From Catellatospora tritici (GTDB taxonomy: Bacteria; Actinomycetota; Actinomycetes; Mycobacteriales; Micromonosporaceae): a DNA stretch of 64,000 nt. The position numbers and the translations under genes were made by a program. Positions within the stretch are counted from its first letter, which is position 1, and each line of letters starts with the position of its first letter. Positions 8,985-16,813 of this stretch are shown here, one piece after another. The notes under the pieces were generated by a model. It was given only the letters and a program-made list of their open reading frames with translations. It was not told where the DNA came from and did not search any database. The stretch spans positions 1,940 to 65,939 of the forward strand of contig NZ_JAHRCY010000014.1 of NCBI RefSeq assembly GCF_019083965.1, in the 5' to 3' direction.

Positions 8985-9827
8985 TCACGTCCGCCTGTTT
9001 TCGGCCACGGGACCGGGTCGACCACGCTTGAGGCGTTCGGCAACCTGTTTGATGTCGGATTGCGATGGCAGGTGCACCCTGCCGAAGGCCGCTGCCGTAC
9101 GGAGCTGGACTGTGTCGATGTCGAACCCCGGCTCGGCACCTCTCAACAACTGCTCGGCACGCACCTTTCGACCGGCGTGCTGATCGCGGAACTTCGCGTT
9201 GGCCACATACACGATCAGCGCGGTCCGCTCGAACCAGGCATCAACCCGGAACAGCGCATCGGCGACTGGATGCATCCGCACATCCACGCCGGCAGCGCGC
9301 AGATTGGCGACGACCCACAGTTCACGCAGGAACGAGTAGTACGCGTTACCGACGCGCCAGTGCATGGCGTCATCCACCGATGATCTCGGCAGCCCGGTTG
9401 CGAGCAACTCCTCCGACTTCTCCGCAATGGCCCTGCCAAGCATGGCGTATCCCGTGCGGTCCGACCGGAAGAACGTGATGAAGTCGCGCCACGTCGGGAT
9501 GGCTTCGGACTCCTCGAGGAGATGGTGCAGAACATGGGTGAAGGCGAAAGCCGGGTTCCAGTCGACGACCGGCTTGACCGACTCGGCGACGGCGCGCGAA
9601 ACCTCACCCAAGGCGTGCTCGGTGCGCCTGCACACGTCGGCGACATCCGCCACGGTGACCTGGTAGAGCACTTCGGTCACGTGCTGCTCAAGGTGGGAGA
9701 CGACCTGTCCGTAGCGAGGGTCGACCTGCCAGGCGGCAAAGGCACGCCGAGTGCCGGGACTGTCGAAATGTGTGCGCACGTCCTGGATGGTGGTCGCCCC
9801 AGCCGGAGTGGCGGATACCGCATCCAT
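8985..9827 (-). CDS. Unknown protein of the restriction island, possible PD-(D/E)xK nuclease
   Basis: The 280-residue product is soluble and mainly helical in its first half. A C-terminal core reads RELWVVANLRAAG, then FRVDAWF, then ALIVYVANAKFR. A helix Glu, an Asp and a K on the next strand resemble a PD-(D/E)xK core with Asn in place of the usual Glu (inference). The start at 9827 has GGAGG six bases upstream. It diverges from the NaeI-like gene across 116 bases, so the two could share regulation. It might be a further nuclease, an accessory factor or unrelated; I do not recognise a named family. Confidence 0.5.
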   Translation of the reverse strand: MDAVSATPAGATTIQDVRTHFDSPGTRRAFAAWQVDPRYGQVVSHLEQHVTEVLYQVTVADVADVCRRTEHALGEVSRAVAESVKPVVDWNPAFAFTHVLHHLLEESEAIPTWRDFITFFRSDRTGYAMLGRAIAEKSEELLATGLPRSSVDDAMHWRVGNAYYSFLRELWVVANLRAAGVDVRMHPVADALFRVDAWFERTALIVYVANAKFRDQHAGRKVRAEQLLRGAEPGFDIDTVQLRTAAAFGRVHLPSQSDIKQVAERLKRGRPGPVAENRRT

Positions 9828-9943
9828 GGAATTCCTCCAGCATTCCCTGTCCGATATGGATGGCCGTACGGTATCGGTCGGGTGCGACAGCCACGGCCCC
9901 GCCCGCATTGCGGCGGTGAACACACCTCCGCTACCGTGCGGCA

Positions 9944-10972
9944 ATGCGCGATGAGCCGACACTCTTCGACGTCTCGGGAACCGACGAGACAGCATTGCCC
10001 CAGCAGCGTTCGGCCGATACGCCGATCTCGGGCGATGAGGCTTTGGCGGAGGTCGAGTTCTGGTTCCGCAGTCAATCGGACATGGAGTCACGCTTCGCCG
10101 CTTGTCTCCGCCAGTCCATCGACGAGGTTCTCGACGGACAGCGCACCGGACGCTTCGATGTGGCGAGCTTGGAAAAGACCGAGAAGACCTACCTCGGCAC
10201 GAAGGTGGAGATCGTGTTGCGGGACGAGTTCGACCTCGGACGCGGTGCGGCCATGGATTACATCGTTGCCGGACATGAGGTTGACGCGAAGTTCACCAGC
10301 GGTGGCAACTGGACGATCCCGCGAGAGGCAGTGGGGCACATGTGCCTGCTCATGGCTGCCGATGACGAGCGTTCACGGTTCCGCGTAGGTCTGTTGCGCA
10401 TCACCAACGAAGCGCTGAACGCCGGCACCAACCAGGACGGCAAGCGCACGGTGTCCCAGCAGGGGCGCGCGTCGATTCGCTGGTTGGTCGGCGATCGGCC
10501 GCTACCGGAGAACCTGCTGCTGCAGATGCCGCCCGCCGACCGCAAGGCGATCTTCTCCGCCTCCGACGGCTACCGCGGCTCGGGCAATGGCGGCCAGCTG
10601 CGCATCAACGAACTGCTCCGCCGGGTTCACGGCCGCATCATCGACCGCACCACCGCGGTCACCGTCGCACGCCAACTGGATGGCCCCAAACGAGTACGCG
10701 ACGCGCGCAACCACCTGCGCGGGGAGGGCATCGTCGTGCTCGGGCACCAGGAAGATCACCCTCGCATTGCCCAGGCGCTACGACTGCCCGTGCCGGCGAA
10801 GGGCTCATGGGTGGCCACTCGTCTTGTACGTCACCCGGCCGGGGATCCCGACCGAACCGTCGTCATCGGGGGCTGCCGTTACGCTGTCGCGCTGCCCGGC
10901 GAGCCGCTGGAACCTGCCCCGTCGTACTACCGGACTCAGCGGTTGCGTTCTGACCCAGCAGATATGGCTTGA
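9944..10972 (+). CDS. NaeI-like type II restriction endonuclease
   Basis: The 342-residue product aligns along its length with R.NaeI as I recall it: DGQRTGR, LEKTEKTYLGTKVEI, MDYIVAG, VDAKF, PENLLL, RINELLRRVHGRII and EGIVVLGHQEDHP. By that alignment the catalytic residues are E89, D105, D114 and K116 (NaeI E70, D86, D95, K97). The second half corresponds to the effector-DNA domain of this type IIE enzyme. NaeI cuts GCC^GGC. The segment SIDEVLDGQR matches the ligase-like segment TLDQLYDGQR, with V62 where NaeI has L43. It is convergent with the methyltransferase gene and the two coding regions overlap by 110 bases. Confidence 0.9.
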   Translation: MRDEPTLFDVSGTDETALPQQRSADTPISGDEALAEVEFWFRSQSDMESRFAACLRQSIDEVLDGQRTGRFDVASLEKTEKTYLGTKVEIVLRDEFDLGRGAAMDYIVAGHEVDAKFTSGGNWTIPREAVGHMCLLMAADDERSRFRVGLLRITNEALNAGTNQDGKRTVSQQGRASIRWLVGDRPLPENLLLQMPPADRKAIFSASDGYRGSGNGGQLRINELLRRVHGRIIDRTTAVTVARQLDGPKRVRDARNHLRGEGIVVLGHQEDHPRIAQALRLPVPAKGSWVATRLVRHPAGDPDRTVVIGGCRYAVALPGEPLEPAPSYYRTQRLRSDPADMA

Positions 10973-12065
10973 TGTGCCGCGCGATGGCCTCCGCCAGGCG
11001 AGGAGGAACCGCGTTGCCGATCTGCTTGGCGATCTCGATCTTGCTGCCACACCACATGAACTCGTCCGGGAATGACTGGAGCTTCGCCGCCTCCAGCTGC
11101 GTGATGGGGCGATTGACGTTGCCAGGATGCTCGCGTTCCAGCCAGTGCGGGTGCAGATACTGCCCCTTCTCCGGCTTGTAGAACTCGGTCCGGATGGTCA
11201 ATGACGGCGCGTCCCAGCGCATCCGCCCCATGACGTCGGTGGTGCCGGTCTTCTTGTTCCGCCAGCAATCCGACAGCAGGTGATCGGGCAGATCGAACCT
11301 GCCGCCACCCGGCGGAATGTGATCGTAGCGCTCCAAGGATCGATCAGTGGGATTACGGCCTATGTGCAGGTCCAGGCCCTTGAAGACACCGGCGACCTCC
11401 CGGCCAAAGTAGTTCGCCTTCGACGCAGGCAGTTCCGTGGTCGTGGGCGTCGCGGGCAGCCCCTCGATCGCGTCACGAACGGTCGCCCACGGCTTGAGCC
11501 GCACGCTGTCCAGCGTGTCGGGCTTGGCGTGGGTCCGCTCCGGCATGGGGATCTTGCCGATGCGCGAACCGATGACGATGGCCCGTGTTCGTCGCTGGGA
11601 CACGCCGAAATCCGCCGCGAGGAGAAGGTCGTGCGTGAGTTCGTACCCTTCCAGCAGCCCTCCGGGCAAGACCTCCGCCAGCAGGAGTTCGAACTCCGAG
11701 GATGACCTGAAGCGGTCGACATTCTCGATCACGAACACCTTGGGTCGGGCATGCCGAACGAAACGGATGTATTCCTTCCACAGCTTGTTGCGTGGATCGT
11801 TCACATCACGGCTGCCCAGGTTGGAGAAGCCCTGACACGGCGGCCCACCGATGATCAAGTCGGCGGGCGGAATCTCCTCATCGGGGATGTGGGCGATGTC
11901 ACCCCAGCGCGTGTGCGACTCGCCGAAGTTGGCCGCATATGTGCTCGCCGCGCTGTAATCCCATTCGACCGACATGATCGGGCGGTAGCCCTTGGCGCTC
12001 ACGAAGCCTTGGGTCATGCCGCCACACCCGGCAAACAAGTCGATCATGGTGATGGGACTGGGCAT
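10863..12065 (-). CDS. DNA (cytosine-5-)-methyltransferase
   Basis: The 400-residue product has the ordered m5C motifs: DLFAGCGG (I, 9-16), GGPPCQGFS with catalytic C77 (IV), ENV (VI, 114-116), QRRTRAIVIG (VIII) and QIGNAVPP (X). A target-recognition region lies between VIII and IX. It transfers methyl from SAM to C5 of cytosine and is probably the protector for the flanking nucleases, so GCCGGC is the predicted target (inference). It starts nine bases after vsr and likely forms an operon with it. The last 20 or so residues are low-complexity and overlap the NaeI-like gene on the other strand. Confidence 0.93.
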   Translation of the reverse strand: MPSPITMIDLFAGCGGMTQGFVSAKGYRPIMSVEWDYSAASTYAANFGESHTRWGDIAHIPDEEIPPADLIIGGPPCQGFSNLGSRDVNDPRNKLWKEYIRFVRHARPKVFVIENVDRFRSSSEFELLLAEVLPGGLLEGYELTHDLLLAADFGVSQRRTRAIVIGSRIGKIPMPERTHAKPDTLDSVRLKPWATVRDAIEGLPATPTTTELPASKANYFGREVAGVFKGLDLHIGRNPTDRSLERYDHIPPGGGRFDLPDHLLSDCWRNKKTGTTDVMGRMRWDAPSLTIRTEFYKPEKGQYLHPHWLEREHPGNVNRPITQLEAAKLQSFPDEFMWCGSKIEIAKQIGNAVPPRLAEAIARHIKPYLLGQNATAESGSTTGQVPAARRAARQRNGSPR

Positions 12066-12074
12066 GGAGACAGG

Positions 12075-12569
12075 TTAGGCCAAGCCCCCGACAGCCGTCC
12101 GAACGCCCGGCCGATCGTGATCCCGTCGACTCCGAACCGTTGCGGCCACCCTGGCAGCCGCCTCCACCGCCGCCTCGTGCTCCCAGACCCGCATCGACAG
12201 CCAGCCGGCCGCTGCCAGCTTCGCGTCAGTGTCGGCATCCCGGGTGCGATTCCCTTCGATCTTGGTGCGCCAGAACTCCTCGTTGTTCTTCGGCCACGTG
12301 GCATGTTCGGGACAGCCATGCCAGAAGCAGCCGTCCACGAAGATGGCGACCCGCGCACGCGTGAAGATCACATCGGCCTCGCGGCGCACACCGGCCAGGG
12401 GCCGGCGGTGGACACGAAATCGCAGGCCCATTCGGTGGAGCTCACGTCGGAGGACGAGTTCGATCGCTGTATCGCGGGCACGCTGGCGACTCATCCGCGC
12501 CCGCACAGCGTCGGTGGCCTGCAATTTTGCCGCAGGCGCCGTCGGCTCGCGGTCCCGCTCAGCCCTCAT
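12075..12569 (-). CDS. vsr: Very short patch repair endonuclease
   Basis: The 164-residue product has the Vsr core: MSRQRARDTAIELVLRREL, EADVIF (D66, the catalytic Asp), IFVDGCFWHGCPEH with zinc-ligand Cys/His, FWRTKIEGNRTRD and a closing RVWEHE. Vsr nicks DNA at T:G mismatches made when 5-methylcytosine deaminates, so its place nine bases before an m5C methyltransferase is the classical arrangement. The start at 12569 drops an 88-residue upstream extension that has no family match. It is divergent from the NgoMIV-like gene with 155 bases between. Confidence 0.92.
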   Translation of the reverse strand: MRAERDREPTAPAAKLQATDAVRARMSRQRARDTAIELVLRRELHRMGLRFRVHRRPLAGVRREADVIFTRARVAIFVDGCFWHGCPEHATWPKNNEEFWRTKIEGNRTRDADTDAKLAAAGWLSMRVWEHEAAVEAAARVAATVRSRRDHDRPGVRTAVGGLA

Positions 12570-12724
12570 CGTTTCACCGCCGCCGCATCGATGCTGTTCC
12601 GGATATTCGGGTCGCCGAAGTCGGCATCCAATGCTATCGCCACGCGATCGGCATGAATGCCGTGCATTCGAGGAGTGCTCGCCACCGTGACCGGCCACAT
12701 CCCGGCTACGGCTAGAGTCGCCGC

Positions 12725-13573
12725 GTGACCGCGACCGAAGACGAGGCTCCGTCCTGGCTGATCCCGCTCCTGGGTTATCGCAAAGCAACCGAGAAGCAGC
12801 GAAAGCTGTGCCTGAAGTTGTTCGGCCACGCACACGCGCCGAACATCGCCGATGCGACGAGCGCTGTCAGCACTCGGATCGCGGGCATCGCCTACGACAT
12901 GCTGAAGATCTCCAAGACTGACGCCGCCGACCTCTCAAAAGCGGACGAATCAGCCGAAGACGAGGAGCCCGGCACCGCAAAGCCTCGCGGCAAGAGTTCG
13001 GGCATCGCCTTGGAGCGCCTGATCCGAGACGACCTCGCCACGGTGTTGGCGGCCGGCGCGTCCGAGCGCGGCTGGACGGTGGAGTGCGGCCGCAAGGCAT
13101 CGTCCTACCGGCAGTTCTCCCACCTCGACGCCCTACAGGAACTGTTCGTGAAGCAGCCCGAGCTGCGTGCGGCGGTCGGCCAGGACTACCAGGTGCAGAC
13201 CGATGTCTGTGTGGGTCTGCCCGCGGGTGGGCCGGCCGGCGGAGAACTGTTGCACGCTGCCGTATCGAGCAAGTGGTCACTTCGCTCGGACCGAGCACAG
13301 AACGTCAGGCACGAGTTCGGGATGCTGGTTCGCAACCGACGTGGACGGTTACCCCACCTCGTTTTGGTGACTGCGGAGCCGCTGCCGACACGTTTGCTGT
13401 CGATCGCCAGAGGTACCGGTGAGATCGACGCCGTTTACCACCTGCTATTCCACGAGATTGCGCAAGGGGTGCAGACCTCCACGAAGAAACAGCGCGATGC
13501 CTGGGATGAGCTGGTGGGACAAGGCCGCCTGCTGCCGTATCGGGCGTTGGCGCACACACTGGCACATGGCTAG
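12725..13573 (+). CDS. NgoMIV-like type II restriction endonuclease
   Basis: The 282-residue product closely resembles NgoMIV as I recall it: HLDALQELFVKQPELRAAVG, then DYQVQTD, LLHAAVSSKWSLRSDRAQN, LVRNRRGRLPHLVLVTAEP and RGTGEIDAVYH. Matching active-site residues are E97, D160, S181, K183 and E197 (NgoMIV E70, D140, S185, K187, E201). NgoMIV cuts G^CCGGC, the same sequence as NaeI but leaving a four-base 5' overhang. The start is GTG. The gene itself contains two overlapping GCCGGC sites at 13231-13240. It flanks vsr-methyltransferase on the side opposite the NaeI-like gene. Confidence 0.9.
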   Translation: MTATEDEAPSWLIPLLGYRKATEKQRKLCLKLFGHAHAPNIADATSAVSTRIAGIAYDMLKISKTDAADLSKADESAEDEEPGTAKPRGKSSGIALERLIRDDLATVLAAGASERGWTVECGRKASSYRQFSHLDALQELFVKQPELRAAVGQDYQVQTDVCVGLPAGGPAGGELLHAAVSSKWSLRSDRAQNVRHEFGMLVRNRRGRLPHLVLVTAEPLPTRLLSIARGTGEIDAVYHLLFHEIAQGVQTSTKKQRDAWDELVGQGRLLPYRALAHTLAHG

Positions 13574-13843
13574 TCACTCGAGCAGCATCGGCGTGTCAGC
13601 CCGCGCGCCGCGATGGTGGGCGTGGACGACGCTGTGCAGCCTCGCCAGTGCCGCGAACCCTTCCTCACCGTCAACGAAGTCGCTGTAGTGGTTCGTGTCC
13701 GAATTGAGCGCATAGAACGGATCGTGGTAGGTCACCGTGAAGGTGTAGTGCAGCACCTCACCGTCCCGCTCGACCACGGCCGCGTATCGGCCGTCGCCCA
13801 GGCCACTCAACTCCGCGAGGACGTACTTCACCGGTACCTCCAT
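13574..13843 (-). CDS. Small hypothetical protein
   Basis: The 89-residue product begins MEVPVKYVLAELSGLGDGRY and contains two Tyr/Phe-rich beta-like tracts (HYTFTVTYHDPFYALN, SDFVDGEEGF). No signal peptide or membrane segment is seen and I do not recognise the family. Its stop codon abuts the stop of the NgoMIV-like gene. The ATG at 13843 is the best start, though no clear ribosome site precedes it. Confidence 0.45.
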   Translation of the reverse strand: MEVPVKYVLAELSGLGDGRYAAVVERDGEVLHYTFTVTYHDPFYALNSDTNHYSDFVDGEEGFAALARLHSVVHAHHRGARADTPMLLE

Positions 13844-13966
13844 AGGGGATCTTGGGCTGTCCCCATTCTGGGTGAAAGCACGCCGGCCGGGTGCCCCGTG
13901 ACGACGACACGGGCCGTCAGCCGACAAAGTGCCGACGGCCCGTATCGCAGTCGGAGCGCGGCGACC

Positions 13967-14495
13967 TCAGCTGGTGATCTTCGAGGCGATCCGGGCCAGG
14001 ATGGCAGCCGACTGGTCCTGGCTCAGCGGCGGCGCCGCCTGGGCGGGCGAGTCCGATACCGCCGGGTCGTCGCTGCCGTGTTCGTCACCTCGATGATCAT
14101 CCAGCGACCGTCGGGCAGCGTGGCGTCCGCGCTGAACCGCGCGAACCCGTCCGCCGCCAGGAACCGGGAGACCCGCACGGACAGGCCACCTGCCGCCACG
14201 GTGCGGATGTCGCAGTCGGTCAGCGGGTGGGCGGCACAGACCATCTTGTCCCGGGGCATGGTCTGGACCCACAACCGCAGGTTGCCCAGCCGCCCCGCGT
14301 ACGCGGCGTTGGCCTCTTGGTCGCGGTGAACTTCCCGTCCGCGGTGAAGACCAGACCGGGGGCGCGGCCTGGCGCAGCACCATCACGGTGCCGAGCGCCA
14401 CGACCAGGACACCCGTCGCCGCGAGCGGTACGCAGCCGGCGGTCCATCCGCGCCGCGACGAACGCCCGGAACAGTTCCTCCGCGGTTTTCGTCAT
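13967..14495 (-). pseudogene. Membrane-protein gene broken by several frameshifts
   Basis: The leftward reading frame starts well (MTKTAEELFRAFVAARMDRRLRT, GGAGG-type site upstream). The expected membrane segment LAATGVLVVALGTVMVL lies in another frame, then GLVFTADGKFTAT returns to the first. LWVQTMPRDKMVCAAHPLTD lies in a third frame and the plausible tail QDQSAAILARIASKITS in the second again. At least four shifts are needed over about 530 bases, while coding-like third positions persist throughout. This is a decayed gene or a locally poor assembly. The original product would be a one-pass membrane protein of unknown role. Confidence 0.6.
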
Positions 14496-14576
14496 CTCTC
14501 ACCTCCCCCCGCACGACCGGCCCCCGGCATGTTCGGGTTGCACGGTCGCGGCGGCTGATTGTGGTTGAGTTGACTC

Positions 14577-14981
14577 GTGCCGCGAACGAAGAGGGTGTAT
14601 GACCCACCGGCCGCCGACGACGGCCGCCGCATTCTGGTCGACCGCCTCTGGCCGCGTGGTCTGACCAAGGAAGCGGCCAGGGTCGACGAATGGCTCAAGG
14701 ACGTCACGCCCTCCAACGAGCTGCGCAAGTGGTTCCACGAGGACCCGGACGGCCGTCGGGCCGAGTTCACCGAGCGCTATCTGCGCGAACTCGACGGCCC
14801 CGCCCAGCGGGCCGGGCTGGATCTGCTGCGCGCCGAACTGCGCGAGGGTCCTGTCACCTTGCTCACCTCGGCCAAGGACGTCGCGCACAGCCACGTTCCT
14901 GTCCTGGTCAGTGCGCTGGAGGGCAAGACGGCGGCGAAGTCGGCACCCGCGCAGGAGGGTCGTCGTACGGCGAAATCGTGA
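14577..14981 (+). CDS. DUF488-family protein
   Basis: The 134-residue product shows the DUF488 signatures RILVDRLWPRGLTKE, WLKDVTPSNELRKWF and GPVTLLTSAKD. The family is small, soluble and of uncertain biochemical role. A C-terminal Lys/Ala tail after LVSALEGKT is an extension of low complexity. The start is GTG at 14577. The SAH riboswitch region begins about 30 bases after the stop, so it is not in one unit with ahcY. Confidence 0.85.
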   Translation: MPRTKRVYDPPAADDGRRILVDRLWPRGLTKEAARVDEWLKDVTPSNELRKWFHEDPDGRRAEFTERYLRELDGPAQRAGLDLLRAELREGPVTLLTSAKDVAHSHVPVLVSALEGKTAAKSAPAQEGRRTAKS

Positions 14982-15012
14982 TAGTCTTCGTGAACGCGTT
15001 ATGCGCGGTCGA

Positions 15013-15080
15013 GGTCGAGAGGCGCTGCGACGGGTGACACCCGCCACGCTCGACCCGGCCTTCACTGTCAAGGGCGCCTC
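15013..15080 (+). promoter_or_regulatory. S-adenosylhomocysteine (SAH) riboswitch
   Basis: Stem P1 pairs GGTCGAG (15013-15019) with CTCGACC (15049-15055). The conserved core AGGCGCTGCGAC follows the 5' strand, and P2 is CGGGT-GAC-ACCCG (15031-15043). A pseudoknot can form between GAGGCGC (15019-15025) and GCGCCTC (15074-15080). This is the known SAH-riboswitch plan, and the next gene is SAH hydrolase, its usual target. The 3' pseudoknot strand is also part of the terminator at 15073-15102, so SAH binding should favour read-through. Confidence 0.85.
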
Positions 15081-15102
15081 CGATCGAGGAGGTGCCTTTT
15101 TT
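15073..15102 (+). terminator. Riboswitch-controlled terminator
   Basis: GGCGCCTCC (15073-15081) pairs with GGAGGTGCC (15088-15096, one G-U pair) and is followed by TTTTTT. Its left arm overlaps the 3' strand of the SAH pseudoknot, so the two structures exclude each other. Confidence 0.82.
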
Positions 15103-15189
15103 GTTTGCCATCACGCTGTGCCGTGCCGGTGACCGGATCGCCTCCCGCTCGGCTCCGATAACCCGTTCACGTTTCATGGGAGAGGATTC

Positions 15190-16647
15190 ATGAGCGCGAA
15201 ACTGCAGCACGTCAACGGCGTCGACTTCGCTGTCGCGGACCTGTCGCTGGCCGAGGCCGGCCGGCACCAGATCCGCCTGGCCGAGCACGAGATGCCCGGC
15301 CTGATGGCGATCCGGCGCGAGTACGCCGAGGCGCAGCCGCTGCGCGGGGCCCGGGTGGCGGGCTCGCTGCACATGACGGTGCAGACCGCGGTGCTGATCG
15401 AGACGCTGGTGTCGCTGGGCGCCGAGGTCCGCTGGGTGTCCTGCAACATCTTCTCGACGCAGGACGAGGCGGCCGCGGCCGTGGTCGTGGGCAAGGGCAC
15501 GGTGGCGGCGCCGTCGGGCACTCCGGTTTTCGCCTGGAAGGGCGAGACGCTGGAGGACTACTGGTGGTGCACCATGCAGCTGTTCGACTTCGGTGACGGC
15601 CGCGGCCCGAACATGATCGTCGACGACGGCGGCGACGTGACCTTGCTGCTGCACAAGGGCGTGGAGTTCGAGGCGGCGGGCGCGGTCCCGGCCCCGAGCG
15701 AGAACGACCACCACGAGTACCAGGTGATCCTGCAGACGCTGCGGTCCAGCCTGGAGGGCGACGCGAAGCGGTTCACCCGGATCGCGGCGGACGTCCGCGG
15801 TGTGTCCGAGGAGACCACGACCGGTGTCGACCGGCTGTACCGGCTGGCCACCGAGGGTCGCCTGCTGTTCCCCGCGATCAACGTCAACGACTCGGTGACG
15901 AAGTCGAAGTTCGACAACAAGTACGGCATCCGCCACTCGCTGGTCGACGGCATCAACCGGGGCACCGACGTGATGCTGGGCGGCAAGGTGGCCGTGGTCT
16001 GCGGCTACGGCGACGTCGGCAAGGGCGCGGTGGAGTCGCTGCGCGGCCAGGGCGCCCGGGTGCTGGTCACCGAGGTCGACCCGATCTGCGCGCTGCAGGC
16101 CGCGATGGAGGGTCTGCAGGTGGTTCGGCTGGAGGACGTGGTCGGCCAGGCCGACCTGTTCATCACGACCACCGGCGGCGAGGACATCATCACCGCCGAG
16201 CACATGTCGAAGATGAAGCACAACGCGATCGTCGGCAACGTCGGCCACTTCGACACCGAGGTGGACATGGCGGGTCTGGCCAAGTGGCCGGGCGTCGAGA
16301 AGGTCGAGATCAAGCCGCAGGTGCACGAGTGGCGCTTCCCGGACGGGCACTCGGTCATCGTGCTGTCCGAGGGCCGTCTGCTGAACCTGGGCAACGCGAC
16401 CGGTCACCCGAGCTTCGTGATGTCGGCGTCGTTCACCAACCAGGTGATCGCGCAGATCGAGCTGTTCACCAAGCCGGGCGACTACGAGAAGAAGGTCTAC
16501 GTCCTGCCGAAGCTGCTGGACGAGAAGGTGGCCCGCCTGCATCTGGACGCGCTGGGCGTGCAGCTGACCACGCTGACCAAGAAGCAGGCCGAGTACCTGA
16601 ACGTGGACGTGGACGGGCCGTACAAGCCTGACCACTACCGCTACTGA
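15190..16647 (+). CDS. ahcY: Adenosylhomocysteinase
   Basis: The 485-residue product is full length for the family. It has H61 in AGSLHMTVQTAVLIETL, the CNIFSTQDEAAAA block, the NAD-binding loop GYGDVGKG (272-279) and the C-terminal KPDHYRY that closes over NAD of a neighbouring subunit. It hydrolyses S-adenosylhomocysteine to adenosine and homocysteine in the cytoplasm and relieves inhibition of methyltransferases. ATG 15190 follows GGGAGAGG. Control by the upstream SAH riboswitch is strongly indicated. Confidence 0.98.
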   Translation: MSAKLQHVNGVDFAVADLSLAEAGRHQIRLAEHEMPGLMAIRREYAEAQPLRGARVAGSLHMTVQTAVLIETLVSLGAEVRWVSCNIFSTQDEAAAAVVVGKGTVAAPSGTPVFAWKGETLEDYWWCTMQLFDFGDGRGPNMIVDDGGDVTLLLHKGVEFEAAGAVPAPSENDHHEYQVILQTLRSSLEGDAKRFTRIAADVRGVSEETTTGVDRLYRLATEGRLLFPAINVNDSVTKSKFDNKYGIRHSLVDGINRGTDVMLGGKVAVVCGYGDVGKGAVESLRGQGARVLVTEVDPICALQAAMEGLQVVRLEDVVGQADLFITTTGGEDIITAEHMSKMKHNAIVGNVGHFDTEVDMAGLAKWPGVEKVEIKPQVHEWRFPDGHSVIVLSEGRLLNLGNATGHPSFVMSASFTNQVIAQIELFTKPGDYEKKVYVLPKLLDEKVARLHLDALGVQLTTLTKKQAEYLNVDVDGPYKPDHYRY

Positions 16648-16813
16648 GGTATCAGTGCCGGATCGGAGCCGGGAGCCGCGTCGCGGTTCCCGGCTTCACT
16701 CGTTTACCGGCGAATCTTCCCGTATTACGCCAGATAGTGCCCCGAAGGACGTTTCGCTGCGGCAGGATGTGAAGGGGACATAACGGGAGCTATTTCGGCG
16801 GGATGGGTTCGTC

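Noticed and set aside
5786..14500. Depletion of GCCGGC as proof of restriction avoidance
   Set aside because: Sites are readily seen at 6181, 6210 and 13231-13240. Without a count against expectation no claim of depletion is possible.
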